Notes: generated from the letters alone by a model not told the origin. Shown: positions 10,746 to 20,962, counted from the stretch's first letter. The stretch is 64,000 bases of DNA from Erythrobacter sp. NAP1 (GCF_000152865.1 NZ_CH672390.1:2273468-2337467), one strand, 5' to 3'. Program-made: numbers and translations.

Positions 10746-12326
10746 ATGAGCCTGCTCAAAAATGTCGGGACCATCGGGTCCCTGACTATGCTCAGCCGCA
10801 TTGCCGGAATGGCGCGCGAGATGATCTTCTCGCGCGTCCTTGGCGCCAATGCGGTGACCGATGCGTGGTTTCAGGCATTCATCATCCCCAATGTCTTTCG
10901 CCGCCTGTTCGCCGAGGGTGCGTTCTCGGCCGCCTTCGTGCCGATGTTCTCTAAGCGGCTGCACGGTCATGACGACTCGGAAAAAGGGCTGGAGGAAGCC
11001 CGCTCGTTCAGCGCCGATGTGCTGAGCGTTTTCCTCCCCGTGCTGATCGCTCTGGTCGCGGTTTTCGAGATCGCGATGCCGGGGGTAATCTGGCTCCTGA
11101 GCGAGAAGCCGGTCGATCCGCAGACCTATCCGCTTGCTGTCGATTTCGCGCGGATCATGTTCCCTTACATCATCCTCGTCAGCCTCGTGACGTTGTTTAC
11201 AGGTATGCTGAACAGCGTCTCGCGTTTTGCGCCCGGAGCAAGCTTTCCGATCATCCTCAACATCGTCCTGATCGCGGCGCTGCTTACGGGCGAATGGTTT
11301 GCCGACAACACCGGGGCGAGCGTCGAGCAGATCGCCTACGGCATCGCGTGGGCGGTGACGGGCGCGGGGGTGATGCAGCTTGCGTGGCTCTACTACTGGA
11401 CGCGCGTCGAGGGCTTCAGGCCCAAGCTGCTGTGGCCGCGCATCACGCCTGAAGTGAAGCGCCTCGGCATCATTGCTCTTCCCGCGGCGATTGGCGGCGG
11501 CGCGTATCAGATCAACACGCTGGTCCAGCTCTACTTCCTCAACCAGCTTGAGGACGGCTCGGTCAGCTACATGAACTATGCCGACCGCCTGAACCAATTG
11601 CCGCTCGGTATTATCGGCATTGCGCTTTCGACCGCGATCCTGCCGACGCTTTCGAAATTCGTGGGCGGCGAAAACAAAGAAGGCGCGGACCGCATCCAGT
11701 CGGACGCGATTGAGCTTTCGATGTTGCTGACGATCCCGGCAGCGGTCGCACTGGCGATCTGTGCGGAAGCCTTCGTGACGATGATCTTCCAGGGAGGCCG
11801 CTTCGATCTCGCCGATGCGAGCGCGACTGGAGAAGTTCTCGCAGCGCTCGTGCTCGGCCTTCCCGCCTATGTGCTGGTGAAGGTGCTGGTACCCAACTTC
11901 TACGCCCGCGCCGATACCAAGACGCCGGTGGTCGCAGCCTTTATTTCGCTGGGCGTGTTCATAACGACCTGCATCCTCGTTCTCGACACCTATGGCGTCG
12001 TCGGGGTGGCCTTCGCCAGCGTGATCGGCGCTTGGATCAACGTTGCCTTCCTGCTCATCGTGCTGGCTGCGCGCGGGCATTATCGCATTCCGGGCGTGCT
12101 GCTTCTTCGCATCGCGCGGCAGGTGGCCGCCGCCGCCGCCATGGGCGCGGCCTTGTTCTACACGAATGACCTGCTAACGGACTGGTATTCGGCAGGGCTC
12201 TTCGCCCGGCTGGGCGCGCTCGCGGCGCTCGTCGCGGCTGCTGCCATTGTCTATTTCGGCCTCGCTTTCGCCACCGGCGCCATCGACCGGCAGCGCATCG
12301 CGGCTCTAACCAAGAAAGCAAAGTGA
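10746..12326 (+). CDS. murJ: MurJ, lipid II flippase
   Basis: 526-aa polytopic inner-membrane protein of the MOP/MATE superfamily with about 14 helices. The N terminus ([20 protein letters not shown]) and the [17 protein letters not shown] region are characteristic of MurJ/MviN. It flips the peptidoglycan precursor lipid II to the periplasm. It is 27 bp after secB, and its stop overlaps the trpS start (GTGA), so the three genes probably form one transcription unit. Confidence 0.96.
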   Translation: MSLLKNVGTIGSLTMLSRIAGMAREMIFSRVLGANAVTDAWFQAFIIPNVFRRLFAEGAFSAAFVPMFSKRLHGHDDSEKGLEEARSFSADVLSVFLPVLIALVAVFEIAMPGVIWLLSEKPVDPQTYPLAVDFARIMFPYIILVSLVTLFTGMLNSVSRFAPGASFPIILNIVLIAALLTGEWFADNTGASVEQIAYGIAWAVTGAGVMQLAWLYYWTRVEGFRPKLLWPRITPEVKRLGIIALPAAIGGGAYQINTLVQLYFLNQLEDGSVSYMNYADRLNQLPLGIIGIALSTAILPTLSKFVGGENKEGADRIQSDAIELSMLLTIPAAVALAICAEAFVTMIFQGGRFDLADASATGEVLAALVLGLPAYVLVKVLVPNFYARADTKTPVVAAFISLGVFITTCILVLDTYGVVGVAFASVIGAWINVAFLLIVLAARGHYRIPGVLLLRIARQVAAAAAMGAALFYTNDLLTDWYSAGLFARLGALAALVAAAAIVYFGLAFATGAIDRQRIAALTKKAK

Positions 12327-13351
12327 AACCCATGCGTGTCGTCTCTGGCATCCAGCCCACCGGTAAACCGCATCTCGGCAACTATCTTGGCGCGATCGTC
12401 AATTACGTGAAGCTGCAGGACGAGGCGCATGCCGCTGGTGGCGAGTGCTTCATCTTCCTCGCCGACCTGCACGCGCTTTCTCAGCCGCATGACCCGGCCG
12501 AGCTGACAAAGAACACCCGCGAAATGGTGGCGACGCTGGTGGCCTGCGGGGTCGATCCATCCAAGACGATCCTGTTCAACCAGGCGCAGGTTCCCGCTCA
12601 CGCAGAGCTGCAATGGCTTTTAAACGGAACGGCCCGGATGGGCTGGCTCAACCGCATGACGCAGTGGAAGGACAAGGCGGGCAAGAACCGCGAGGGCCAG
12701 TCGGTTGCGCTCTTCACCTACCCCGTCCTGCAGGCCGCAGACGTACTGCTCTATCAGGCGACGCACGTTCCTGTGGGCGAGGATCAAAAGCAGCATCTCG
12801 AACTTGCCCGCGACATCGCGCAAAAGTTCAACAATGACTTCTGCTCAGAGGACGCACCGCTCTTCACGCTGCCCGAGCCTTACATCCCGCCAGCCGCCGC
12901 TCGCATCATGAGCCTGCGTGACGGCACCGCGAAGATGAGCAAGTCGGACCCGTCGGACATGAGCCGCATCAGCCTTACCGACGATCCCGACACGGTGATG
13001 AAAAAGGTCAAGAAGGCCAAAACCGACCCCGAGCCCCTTCCATCGGAAGAAAAGGGCCTCGAGGACCGCGCCGAGGCAAAGAACCTCGTGGGAATCTACG
13101 CCGCTCTGACCGGTAAGAGCACCGCGGACGTCCTCGCCGAACATGGCGGACAGGGTTTTGGCGCGTTCAAGCCTGCGCTGGGCGAAGTGCTCGTGGAAAC
13201 CCTGCGCCCGATCAATGCGCGCTTCATGGAGCTCAAGGACGATCAGGAAGCGCTAGACGCCATTCTTGCGCGCGGCGCGGCGCAGGCACGCGAGCACGGG
13301 CTACCGACGCTCAATGCCGCCTACAAGGCGCTGGGTCTGGTGCGCGGCTGA
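12323..13351 (+). CDS. trpS: TrpS, tryptophan--tRNA ligase
   Basis: 342-aa class I aminoacyl-tRNA synthetase. The HIGH-type signature is [11 protein letters not shown] near the N terminus, the [14 protein letters not shown] segment binds substrate, and the KMSKS loop is AKMSKSD. It charges tRNA-Trp. A GTG at 12323 overlaps the murJ stop codon; an in-frame ATG nine bases later (12332) is an alternative start. No tRNA gene is nearby. Confidence 0.96.
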   Translation: MKPMRVVSGIQPTGKPHLGNYLGAIVNYVKLQDEAHAAGGECFIFLADLHALSQPHDPAELTKNTREMVATLVACGVDPSKTILFNQAQVPAHAELQWLLNGTARMGWLNRMTQWKDKAGKNREGQSVALFTYPVLQAADVLLYQATHVPVGEDQKQHLELARDIAQKFNNDFCSEDAPLFTLPEPYIPPAAARIMSLRDGTAKMSKSDPSDMSRISLTDDPDTVMKKVKKAKTDPEPLPSEEKGLEDRAEAKNLVGIYAALTGKSTADVLAEHGGQGFGAFKPALGEVLVETLRPINARFMELKDDQEALDAILARGAAQAREHGLPTLNAAYKALGLVRG

Positions 13352-13626
13352 GCGCACAGCTGATTGGCGCTCATTGGCCTAAGCCAGGTGGCCAAGCAAA
13401 ACGTTCAATTTCGGTTCAGCACAACAGGTTATTGTGCGCCGCAACAGTGATCGCCTGATCGATAGGGTCATCATTAAGGGGTCGTAGAAAGGCTGACAGC
13501 AGGGCCGCGCACAAGCGCCCGCGTTCAGCCTCGACACGCATTGTAGGGAATGGCGCACGGTCACTGGCACACCTGCCGGTGCGTCCTGCATTTGGGTCGC
13601 ACTGGCGAAACACTGAAGGATATGTC

Positions 13627-14310
13627 ATGAACCGTATTGCTATGTCATCGCGTTCGAACCGTTTCAGTCGCCTCTCCCGCCTTGCTCTGGCAGGAATTGC
13701 GACAGCAACGCTCGCCGCATGTGCTCCATCATTCAAGGCTGACGTCTCGCGCTTCCAGGCGCAACTGCCCGCTCCGCAGGGTCAGACCTTTGCCGTCGTG
13801 GCCGAAGATCCCACGCTCGCAGGCGGGCTGGAATTCGCGCTTTATGCCGACATGGTCGCTGCCGAAATGGCAGAGCTTGGCTATAACCGCGCGGCAACTC
13901 CGGAAAGCGCTAACCTGTTGGTTCGCTTCGATTACGGGGTTGATAATGGCCGCGAACGCATCCGCAGCAACGGCCTTGCCGGCGACCCGTTCTTCGGACC
14001 GTGGGGCGGCTTTGGCGGCTTCGGTTTCCGCCGCGCCTATGCGTTCGGCTTCTACGATCCGTTCCTCGCCGGACCGCAGGTTCGCAGCTACACCGTCTAC
14101 ACCTCGGACATCGATCTGAAGATCGACAACACCGCAACGGGCGAGCGCCTTTTCGAAGGTTCCGCACAAGCTGTTTCGCGTTCGAATCGCCTGCAGTCAC
14201 TGGTCCCGAACCTCGTCGACGCGATTTTCACCGACTTCCCTGGAAGCAATGGTGAAACTCTTCGCATTACGATCAAGGAAGATGGTAAGACGGTCAGACC
14301 GGCACGATAA
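13627..14310 (+). CDS. DUF4136-type lipoprotein
   Basis: 227 aa. A signal sequence ends in a lipobox (LAAC, Cys32), so the protein is a lipoprotein. The body is DUF4136-like (LEFALYADMVAAEMAELGYNR), with a Gly/Phe-rich insertion in the middle and a closing LVDAIFTDFPGSNGETLRI. Function unknown. GAAGGA precedes the ATG. A palindrome GCACAA/TTGTGC (13418-13436) in the 275-bp upstream gap could be regulatory. A clear paralogue lies at 52069-52692. Confidence 0.8.
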   Translation: MNRIAMSSRSNRFSRLSRLALAGIATATLAACAPSFKADVSRFQAQLPAPQGQTFAVVAEDPTLAGGLEFALYADMVAAEMAELGYNRAATPESANLLVRFDYGVDNGRERIRSNGLAGDPFFGPWGGFGGFGFRRAYAFGFYDPFLAGPQVRSYTVYTSDIDLKIDNTATGERLFEGSAQAVSRSNRLQSLVPNLVDAIFTDFPGSNGETLRITIKEDGKTVRPAR

Positions 14311-14351
14311 CAACCGCCATGGGCTAACTGGGAATGCCCACGGACGGGAAG

Positions 14352-14386
14352 AAAGGGCGGCGCAAGGGATCAGCGCCGCCCTTTTT
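14352..14386 (+). terminator. Bidirectional terminator
   Basis: AAAGGGCGGCGC (14352-14363) pairs perfectly with GCGCCGCCCTTT (14373-14384) around a 9-nt loop and ends in five T on the plus strand and A/T bases on the minus strand. It sits between the convergent DUF4136 and YjhX genes and can serve both. Confidence 0.88.
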
Positions 14387-14409
14387 CATGTCTGCAAAGC
14401 GCGCGAGGC

Positions 14410-14667
14410 TCATCGGTTGTCGAGCTGAGCACGCACCGCGAGCAGCCCTTCGCGCGTGATGCGGTATGGTTTGCCGCTGCGGCTGCGGATGAGCCGACGT
14501 TTTCGAAGCCGCTCGAAGACAGGCAAGCTGCAATCGGCGAGGCGAAAGCCGTCGCGGTTGTAGCAGTCAACGCCTGTCACTTTTCCGCGATGGTCGCGCT
14601 CAAAGCGGATCAATCCGCCCTGCGCGAGGACGTGCAGCACGCGCTGCTCGTGTTTGGAAATGTTCAA
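14410..14667 (-). CDS. YjhX/UPF0386 family protein
   Basis: 85 aa, the usual length of the family when started from the TTG at 14667, giving (M)[17 protein letters not shown]. It shows the conserved [14 protein letters not shown] block and the C-terminal [11 protein letters not shown] and VRAQLDNR ending. E. coli YjhX is reported as a toxin (with YjhQ as antitoxin). No acetyltransferase partner is adjacent here. An upstream ATG at 14751 would add 28 unconserved residues. The fold looks like a small winged helix, so a regulatory role is also possible. Confidence 0.82.
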   Translation of the reverse strand: MNISKHEQRVLHVLAQGGLIRFERDHRGKVTGVDCYNRDGFRLADCSLPVFERLRKRRLIRSRSGKPYRITREGLLAVRAQLDNR

Positions 14668-14852
14668 TGAAATTGTCCCGATTGGGTATGCTGAGAGCCG
14701 CTCTTCCGGCGCATCGGGCCGGAGGCGGGGCAATCGGTTTCCGGCGCGCAATCAACGCGCGAAACCGGTTCAGCAGGTCACAATCTCGAACATAAAATCC
14801 CTGTGTGGACGTGAGGCGCAAATGCCGCGCATCACCTTACGGGTCAAGTTTT

Positions 14853-15311
14853 CTAGAGCTTGGCGTGTCCGCCGGTCGAGCCGAAACCGCCCTCGCCGCG
14901 CTGGGTCGCGTCGAGTTCGTCGACTTCGGACCATGCGGCCTGGACCACCGGGGCGAGAACCAGCTGCGCGACCCGGTCGCCGCGCGCGATCGCAAAATCC
15001 TCGCTCCCGTGATTGATCAGCAGGACCTTCAATTCGCCGCGATAATCGGAATCGATTGTGCCCGGCGTGTTGGGAACGGTGATCCCGTGCTTGAACGCGA
15101 GACCTGAGCGCGGACGCACCTGAATCTCGAACCCTTGCGGGATCGCAACAGAAAGCCCGGTGGCGACCGCGTGACGCGCTCCCGGCGCGATGGTCACGTC
15201 CTCGGCGCTGACGATATCCATGCCGGCGCTGCCGTCGGTAGCGTAGGCCGGCAGCGAGAGGCCCTCGCCATGTGGGAGGCGCTTTACTTCGACCTGAACT
15301 GAGCTCGTCAT
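14853..15311 (-). CDS. dut: Dut, dUTP diphosphatase
   Basis: 152-aa trimeric dUTPase with all five motifs visible: GSAGMDI (1), [11 protein letters not shown] (2), [11 protein letters not shown] (3), GDRVAQLVL (4) and the C-terminal [10 protein letters not shown] (5). It converts dUTP to dUMP and PPi, preventing uracil incorporation and supplying thymidylate synthesis. Its ATG overlaps the coaBC stop, so it is translationally coupled to coaBC, an arrangement common in proteobacteria. Confidence 0.97.
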   Translation of the reverse strand: MTSSVQVEVKRLPHGEGLSLPAYATDGSAGMDIVSAEDVTIAPGARHAVATGLSVAIPQGFEIQVRPRSGLAFKHGITVPNTPGTIDSDYRGELKVLLINHGSEDFAIARGDRVAQLVLAPVVQAAWSEVDELDATQRGEGGFGSTGGHAKL

Positions 15312-17029
15312 TCTGCGGCTTCGGCCTTCAGGGTGGCAGCGATCCGCTCAACCAGCGCCATTGCGACTTCGCCCTTGGGCATCTTGTCGAGTTTTTCGAC
15401 GCCGTCTGCGCTGACGATGTGGACGAGGTTGTCGTCTCCCCCCATCACGTCGCCAGAGACATCGTTCGCAACGATCCAGTCGCACGCCTTGCGCTTGCGC
15501 TTCTGCTTGGCATTGGCGAGCACGTCGTCCGTTTCGGCGGCAAAGCCGACCACGAGTTCAGGACGGTTCGATGCGCCTGCGAGATTGGTGAGGATGTCAG
15601 GATTCTCGGTCAGCATGAGAGCTGGCGGAGCTGAGCCGCGCTTCTTGATCTTTTCGTCGCGATATTCCTTGGGCCGCCAGTCGGCGACCGCTGCAACCAT
15701 GACTGCGACATCGGCAGGCAGCGCCCGCTTGACTGCAGTCGACATTTCTTCGGCGCTTTCAACATCGATCCGCTTCACACCCGCCGGGGTCTTGAGCGCA
15801 ACCGGGCCTGCGACCAGTGTCACGTCTGCACCCAGAGCAGCGGCCGCGGCGGCGATGGCAAAGCCCTGCTTCCCGCTCGACCGGTTGGCGATGTAGCGCA
15901 CAGGATCGATCGATTCCCAGGTCGGCCCTGCGGTCACCAGCACGTGGCGGCCATCGAGCGGGCGGTAGGAGGCATCGACGTCGAAGCTTCCCGCGACCTC
16001 TTCCTCGTCGGCCTCGATAGTCGCTGCCTTCTCGGGCGCGGCCTTCTTGGCGGCGACCTTCTTGGGAGCGGGCTTTTCTTCTTCGGGCTCCTCAACCTCT
16101 TCAGGCGCAAGACGGCGCTCATCGACCTCGTGGTTGATGGCGTCGGGATCGATGGGCGGCGCAGCCTTGCCCTTGCCCTTGGTCGCCAGCGGCGAGCCCT
16201 CGAGGTCGGGATTGAACTCGATGTCCTCGTCCTCGATTTCGACGTCTTCGGGCAGCTCCTCCTCGCCCAGCGCATCGAGTTCGGCCTCGATCTCTTCGGC
16301 GCTGCGTTTCTCGGTCGATCGATTGATGATCTTGGAAAGCAGTCCGCCAAGCCCGCCACCGAGCGTCGATCCGGTATCGTCCTCGGGTTCGAGCGCTTCG
16401 ACCTCGAGCTCTTCAGCAGGCGCATCGTTGGCCGCGACCGGCGCAGGCGCTTCTTCCTCGACCTCGATCCCGAATTGCGCGGCGATTTCGCGCCAGATGG
16501 CGTGCGGTTCGGGCAAGCGACCATAGCCGAACTCGCCGCAGGCCATCGCGCCTTCATCCGGGTGGATGACGGTCACGCCCGCTTCTTTCAGCGATTCGAC
16601 GTTGCGCTGTGTGGAGGCATGCTCCCACATCTTCACGTTCATCGCGGGAACCGCCATCACCGGCTTGTTGGTCGCAAGGATGAGCGTCGTGGCCAAGTCA
16701 TCGGCGATGCCTGCTGCCATCTTCGCCATCAGGTCGGCGGTCGCGGGGCAGACGACGATCATGTCGGCCTCACGCGAGAGTTCGATATGCCCCATCTCGA
16801 CCTCGTTCTTGAGATCGAAGAGTGATGTGTAGACCTGGTTTTCGGAGAGCGCGGCAAGCGACATGGGGGTCACGAATTGCTGCCCGCCCTTGGTCACGAC
16901 GCAGGTGACATCGCCCCCGCCCTTGCGGATGAGCCGGACGAGCTCGCACGATTTGTAGGCCGCGATACCGCCGCCAACCACAAGCAGGATCTTTGGCCCA
17001 GCCTCGCTCACTACCCGGTCTTCCTCCAC
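15308..17029 (-). CDS. coaBC: CoaBC, bifunctional PPC decarboxylase/PPC synthetase with long acidic linker
   Basis: 573 aa against about 400 in most bacteria. The CoaC domain (about 1-188) has the catalytic His81 in [10 protein letters not shown], the AMNVKMW motif and the active-site Cys164 in [10 protein letters not shown]. The CoaB domain (about 359-573) starts [10 protein letters not shown] and has [14 protein letters not shown] and the KIKK motif. Between them lie about 170 residues rich in Glu/Asp/Ala/Pro/Lys, with an Ala/Lys-rich part near the end. The enzyme makes 4'-phosphopantetheine for coenzyme A. Both catalytic domains look intact. Confidence 0.94.
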   Translation of the reverse strand: MEEDRVVSEAGPKILLVVGGGIAAYKSCELVRLIRKGGGDVTCVVTKGGQQFVTPMSLAALSENQVYTSLFDLKNEVEMGHIELSREADMIVVCPATADLMAKMAAGIADDLATTLILATNKPVMAVPAMNVKMWEHASTQRNVESLKEAGVTVIHPDEGAMACGEFGYGRLPEPHAIWREIAAQFGIEVEEEAPAPVAANDAPAEELEVEALEPEDDTGSTLGGGLGGLLSKIINRSTEKRSAEEIEAELDALGEEELPEDVEIEDEDIEFNPDLEGSPLATKGKGKAAPPIDPDAINHEVDERRLAPEEVEEPEEEKPAPKKVAAKKAAPEKAATIEADEEEVAGSFDVDASYRPLDGRHVLVTAGPTWESIDPVRYIANRSSGKQGFAIAAAAAALGADVTLVAGPVALKTPAGVKRIDVESAEEMSTAVKRALPADVAVMVAAVADWRPKEYRDEKIKKRGSAPPALMLTENPDILTNLAGASNRPELVVGFAAETDDVLANAKQKRKRKACDWIVANDVSGDVMGGDDNLVHIVSADGVEKLDKMPKGEVAMALVERIAATLKAEAAE

Positions 17030-17185
17030 GTTCTTGGTCTGTCAGTTTCCGTCTAGCGGTCATATCAAGCCGCGCCAAGTCCAGCAGACTCCTTGCGATA
17101 GGATGGTTAAAATTGCACTTAGAGCCGAGCAGCAAATTGACGGCAATCGTGCCGGTCCGGGCGCTGCGTTGAAGGGGGTTTACAG

Positions 17186-17572
17186 ATGATTTTAGCGCTC
17201 AAGATGCTTTTGACGCTCGGCGGGGGACTGCTGGTATTCATGGGGTTCGGCTTCTTCACCGATCCAGTGAGCTCGGCTGCGGATTTCGGGATCGATGTTG
17301 AAGGCGCGCATGGCCTCACGTCGATACGCGCCGACATGACCGCCTTTTTCGGAGTGTCGGGCGCGTGTTTCATCTGGGGCGCGTGGGCCAATCGCAGCGA
17401 TCCCCTGATCATTGGTGCGGCTTTGATGTTCGTCACCCTGGCAACGCGGCTCGTCGCGCTTGGCGCTTATGGCGCATTTGAGGGTTATATCCTGCCGATG
17501 GTGGTCGAGGCGTTGCTCGGCATTTTCGGCATCGTCGGCGCGCGAATTCTGCCGAAGACCGCCAGAGGCTAG
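17186..17572 (+). CDS. DUF4345-type membrane protein
   Basis: 128 aa with four predicted membrane helices (MLLTLGGGLLVFMGFGFF, a segment around AFFGVSGACFIWGAW, LIIGAALMFVTLATRLVAL, MVVEALLGIFGIVGA). The RADMTAFFG stretch fits the DUF4345 family, of unknown function. Its stop codon shares CTAG (17569-17572) with the convergent ubiB stop. Confidence 0.7.
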   Translation: MILALKMLLTLGGGLLVFMGFGFFTDPVSSAADFGIDVEGAHGLTSIRADMTAFFGVSGACFIWGAWANRSDPLIIGAALMFVTLATRLVALGAYGAFEGYILPMVVEALLGIFGIVGARILPKTARG

Positions 17573-19128
17573 AGCAGCCCGGCGAGCATCGCGCCGTATA
17601 CAGCGCCTGCCCCCGCCAGCACTGCAACGAAGTAGCCGAGCAGGCCTCCGCCTGAGCGTTCCTTCCGGTCGGTCATCAGGCGGATTTCTGGAAGCGGTGG
17701 AGGTTCGGGTGCGCCGCCCTTGGGCGGGAACTTCTCTTCCAGCCGGCGGATCAGGCCAGGCAGGCGGAACAGCGTTTCGGTGTCTTCCTTGATCCGGTCT
17801 GCAACCGCCGCTTCCGGCCCGAGCTCGTCGCGGATCCAGCTGCGCACGTAAGGGGCGGCGGTGTCCCACATATTGATGTCGGGATTGAGCTGCGTCGCGA
17901 TCCCTTCGACCATCACCATGGTCTTTTGCAGCAGCAGCAGGTGCGGCTGGGTCTGCATGTCGAAATCGCGGGTGATTGCGAACAGCCCGTCGAGCATCTG
18001 GCCTACGCTCAATTCCTTTACCGGCTTGCCACGCATCGGCTCGCCCACCGCACGAAGCGCCGTCGCGAACTCGCCGACCGAGTGATAGCTCGGCACATAT
18101 TGCGCTTCGAAGTGGATTTCGGCGACGCGCTGATAATTGCCGGTCGTGAGGCCATAGAGGATTTCGGCAAGCCACTGGCGCGCGCGGCGGTCGATCCGAC
18201 CCATGATGCCGAAGTCGATGGCAACGATTGTGCCGTCTTCTTCGACGAACAGGTTCCCCTGGTGCATGTCGGCGTGGAAGAATCCGGCGCTGATCGCCTG
18301 GGTAAGAAAGCTGATGACGAGCTTTTCAGCGAGCGCCTCAAGATCGTGTCCCGCTGCGAGCAATTCATCGCGCTTGGAAATCTTGATGCCTTCGACCCAC
18401 TCGATGGTCAGCACCCGGCCATTGGTCCTGTCCCAGTCGATAGCGGGGATGCGATAACCGCCGACGCCCGCCATCTCCTCGGCAAGTTCGGAGGCCGAGG
18501 CGGCTTCGCGGCGGAGGTCGAGTTCGGAATTGGTCCAGCGCTTGAAATTTGCGATGGTCAGCCGGGGGCGGAGGCGTGCGGCCTCTCCGCCCATCGCCTC
18601 GACATGGGCAGCGGCCCATTCGTAGGTCTGGATGTCGCGCGCAAACTTCTCGCGGATGCCCGGACGCAGCACTTTGACTGCGACCTTGCGCCCGTCGATG
18701 GTGGTGGCACGGTGAACCTGCGCGATAGAGGCAGCGCCAACCGGCACCGGGTCGATATCCGCGAACAGCGCGTCGAGCGGCTGCTCGAATGTCGCGGCGA
18801 TCTGCTCTTCGATTTTTGAGAAAGGCACCGGCGGCAGGCTGTCCTGCAGGCTCAGCAGATTGTGCGCGGCCTCTTCGCCAACGAGATCAGGCCGGGTCGC
18901 AAGCGACTGACCGAGCTTGATTGCCGCAGGCCCGATGGCGCGAAAGGCTCCCGCATAGTCGCGGGTCCCACGTTTGCCGGTCAGCGTCGCAAGCCGAGCG
19001 ATCCGTGCAAGCCTGCGCACCGTGGACGGCGCGTTGGGATCGTCCTCGACCCCGACAAGCGCACGGCGGCGTGCGAGCGTGATGCCCCATCGCGCAAGGC
19101 GGAAAAGATGCGTGGCAGGCGTTGTCAT
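17569..19128 (-). CDS. ubiB: UbiB, ubiquinone biosynthesis kinase-like ATPase
   Basis: 519-aa ABC1/ADCK family protein. It carries the signature KxGQ motif (AIKLGQSLATRPD), the Ala-rich nucleotide loop (VGAASIAQVHRAT), the HADMHQGNLFV catalytic loop and the AIDFGIMGRI metal-binding motif. Two membrane helices close the C terminus (GGLLGYFVAVLAGAGAVYGA region). It is required for the hydroxylation stages of ubiquinone synthesis. It begins 6 bp after the ubiE stop, so ubiE-ubiB is an operon. Confidence 0.95.
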   Translation of the reverse strand: MTTPATHLFRLARWGITLARRRALVGVEDDPNAPSTVRRLARIARLATLTGKRGTRDYAGAFRAIGPAAIKLGQSLATRPDLVGEEAAHNLLSLQDSLPPVPFSKIEEQIAATFEQPLDALFADIDPVPVGAASIAQVHRATTIDGRKVAVKVLRPGIREKFARDIQTYEWAAAHVEAMGGEAARLRPRLTIANFKRWTNSELDLRREAASASELAEEMAGVGGYRIPAIDWDRTNGRVLTIEWVEGIKISKRDELLAAGHDLEALAEKLVISFLTQAISAGFFHADMHQGNLFVEEDGTIVAIDFGIMGRIDRRARQWLAEILYGLTTGNYQRVAEIHFEAQYVPSYHSVGEFATALRAVGEPMRGKPVKELSVGQMLDGLFAITRDFDMQTQPHLLLLQKTMVMVEGIATQLNPDINMWDTAAPYVRSWIRDELGPEAAVADRIKEDTETLFRLPGLIRRLEEKFPPKGGAPEPPPLPEIRLMTDRKERSGGGLLGYFVAVLAGAGAVYGAMLAGLL

Positions 19129-19134
19129 GCGCTC

Positions 19135-19914
19135 TTAGATTTTCCAGCCCGAATGGATCGCGACCGCACCGCCCAGGATGCTTTCGACCTTGGTGTTGGT
19201 GAAGCCCGCTGCGCGAATCATGTTCTCGAACTCGGCCATCTTGGGGAACTTGCGGATCGATTCGACGAGATAGCGATAGGAGTCCGCGTCGCCTGCGATC
19301 ATCTGCCCCATGCGCGGGAGCAGCAAATCGGAATAGACATCGTAGACTTCCTTGAAGCCCGACCATTCGGTGGTCGAGAATTCCATGCAGTAGAACCGTC
19401 CACCGGGACGCAGCACGCGGTAAGCCTCGGCAAGCGCCTTGACCTTGTAGGTGACGTTCCTAATGCCGAAGACGATGGTGTAGGCATCGAAGCTGCCCGA
19501 GGCGAAGCTGACCTCTTCCGCATTCTGACAGGTAAAGACGAGGCTGCCCGTTTCGGCGCTTTCGGCGCGCTCCATCGCGCGCTCCGCACCCACGTCGAGC
19601 ATGTCCTGATTGATGTCGGCAACGGTGATGTTCGCGCCGCGATCGGCCATGCGAAAGGCGATGTCGCCCGTGCCGCCTGCCATGTCGAGAATCGATTCGC
19701 CCGGCTGCGGCTTCACTCGCTTGACGAAACGGTCCTTCCAGCCGCGATGCATCCCGATCGACATCGCGTCGTTCATGATGTCGTATTTCTTCGCGACACT
19801 GGTGAAGACCTCGCCCACGCGCCGTGTCTTTTCTTCCGGACTTACATTCTCATAGCCGAAGGAGACGGTTTCGCTTCCCGCATCGTTCGCGTGGTCGTTG
19901 ATGTTCTCGCTCAT
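19135..19914 (-). CDS. ubiE: UbiE, demethylubiquinone/demethylmenaquinone C-methyltransferase
   Basis: 259-aa SAM-dependent methyltransferase of ubiquinone synthesis. Family features include VFTSVAKKYDIMNDAMSIG, the SAM motif LDMAGGTGDIAFR, and GIRNVTYKVKALAEAYRVL. The ATG at 19914 gives the usual length; the frame is open upstream on the minus strand but overlaps the divergent mutM gene. Only 55 bp separate it from mutM, so their promoters overlap. Confidence 0.96.
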   Translation of the reverse strand: MSENINDHANDAGSETVSFGYENVSPEEKTRRVGEVFTSVAKKYDIMNDAMSIGMHRGWKDRFVKRVKPQPGESILDMAGGTGDIAFRMADRGANITVADINQDMLDVGAERAMERAESAETGSLVFTCQNAEEVSFASGSFDAYTIVFGIRNVTYKVKALAEAYRVLRPGGRFYCMEFSTTEWSGFKEVYDVYSDLLLPRMGQMIAGDADSYRYLVESIRKFPKMAEFENMIRAAGFTNTKVESILGGAVAIHSGWKI

Positions 19915-19969
19915 GCGAGGTGCCCTAGAGGGAATTGCGGGATGCGCAAAGGGTGTTAGTGGGGTCCAA

Positions 19970-20785
19970 ATGCCCGAATTACCCGAAGTCGAAACCACCG
20001 TGCGCGGCCTTGCCCGTTTCCTTGATGGCGAACGGATCGAACGAGTGACGCTGAATCGCCCCGATTTGCGCCGCCCATTCCCGCCTGAACTCGTGCAAGT
20101 GATGACCGGTGCGACGGTCACGGGCCTGTCGCGCCGCGCCAAATACGGCCTCATCCACCTCGATCGCGGTGCGACCATGATCTTTCACTTGGGCATGAGC
20201 GGGCGATGGCGGATCGACCCGGAAGAAGCCGACAGGCACGACCACCTCCTGATGGAAGCCGCCGGTCACCGTTTCGCTCTGTGTGATCCGCGAAGGTTCG
20301 GCTCGGTTGATTTGGAGCAGACCGACGCGCTCGACACTTGGCCGCAATTCGCAGCGATGGGCCCCGAACCGCTCGGCCCGGACTTTACGTCCGAAAAGCT
20401 CAAGTCGGCGCTGAAGGGCAAGTCCCAGAGCATCAAGCTGTGCCTGCTGGATCAACGCATCGTAGCAGGGCTCGGCAATATATATGTGTGTGAGGCGCTT
20501 TGGCGGTCGGGAATTCATCCGCTCAAGGCAGGTGGGAAGGTAACGCGGCCTCAGCTTGCCCGGCTTGTCCCCGCGATCCGAGACGTTCTTACGGCATCCA
20601 TCAAAGATGGTGGCTCATCTCTGAGGGACTACGCTGCACCTGATGGTGAGCTTGGCTATTTCGCAACGCGCTTTGATGTCTATGGACGCACGGGCGAACT
20701 GTGCAGGCGCGAAGATGGTGGAAAGATTCGCCGGATCGCGCAAGGCGGGCGCAGCACCTGGTACTGCGCGAAGTGCCAGCGCTGA
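19970..20785 (+). CDS. mutM: MutM/Fpg, formamidopyrimidine-DNA glycosylase with atypical zinc finger
   Basis: 271 aa. Excises 8-oxoguanine and Fapy lesions. The mature N terminus PELPEVET supplies the Pro nucleophile and catalytic Glu. Later come the FHLGMSGRW and LDQRIVAGLGNIYVCE segments. The C-terminal zinc finger normally uses four Cys, but here the first pair reads CRREDGG, lacking the second Cys, while the last pair (YCAKC) is intact. DNA-contact residues of the GRSTWYC hairpin are present, so activity is likely kept. Start fixed by MPELPE. It lies upstream of rpsT and dnaA. Confidence 0.94.
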   Translation: MPELPEVETTVRGLARFLDGERIERVTLNRPDLRRPFPPELVQVMTGATVTGLSRRAKYGLIHLDRGATMIFHLGMSGRWRIDPEEADRHDHLLMEAAGHRFALCDPRRFGSVDLEQTDALDTWPQFAAMGPEPLGPDFTSEKLKSALKGKSQSIKLCLLDQRIVAGLGNIYVCEALWRSGIHPLKAGGKVTRPQLARLVPAIRDVLTASIKDGGSSLRDYAAPDGELGYFATRFDVYGRTGELCRREDGGKIRRIAQGGRSTWYCAKCQR

Positions 20786-20836
20786 GCCTGTTTCGGCAAC
20801 GACCCGTGTACCGCAACGAGAAACCCACAGTTTCCT

Positions 20837-20865
20837 TGACGATTCGCCCCTTGCCGACTATGTGC
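20837..20865 (+). promoter_or_regulatory. Candidate rpsT promoter
   Basis: TTGACG (20837-20842) is followed after 17 bp by TATGTG (20860-20865), a plausible sigma-70-type pair about 100 bp before the S20 start codon. The -10 matches only half of the consensus. Confidence 0.35.
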
Positions 20866-20962
20866 GCCGCTTTCCGGCGGTGAATCGCCGATTTTTCGAA
20901 CAGACCAGACTATTTCCGGTCGCAAAGCTGCGGCCTGCACAAAACGCGAGACAGACAGACAT

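Noticed and set aside
10740..12080. 446-codon frame antisense to murJ
   Set aside because: Charged, His/Asp/Arg-rich low-complexity translation typical of an antisense shadow of a membrane protein gene.
19915..20178. 88-residue N-terminal extension of UbiE
   Set aside because: It is antisense to the start of mutM and unlike UbiE; the ATG at 19914 gives standard length.
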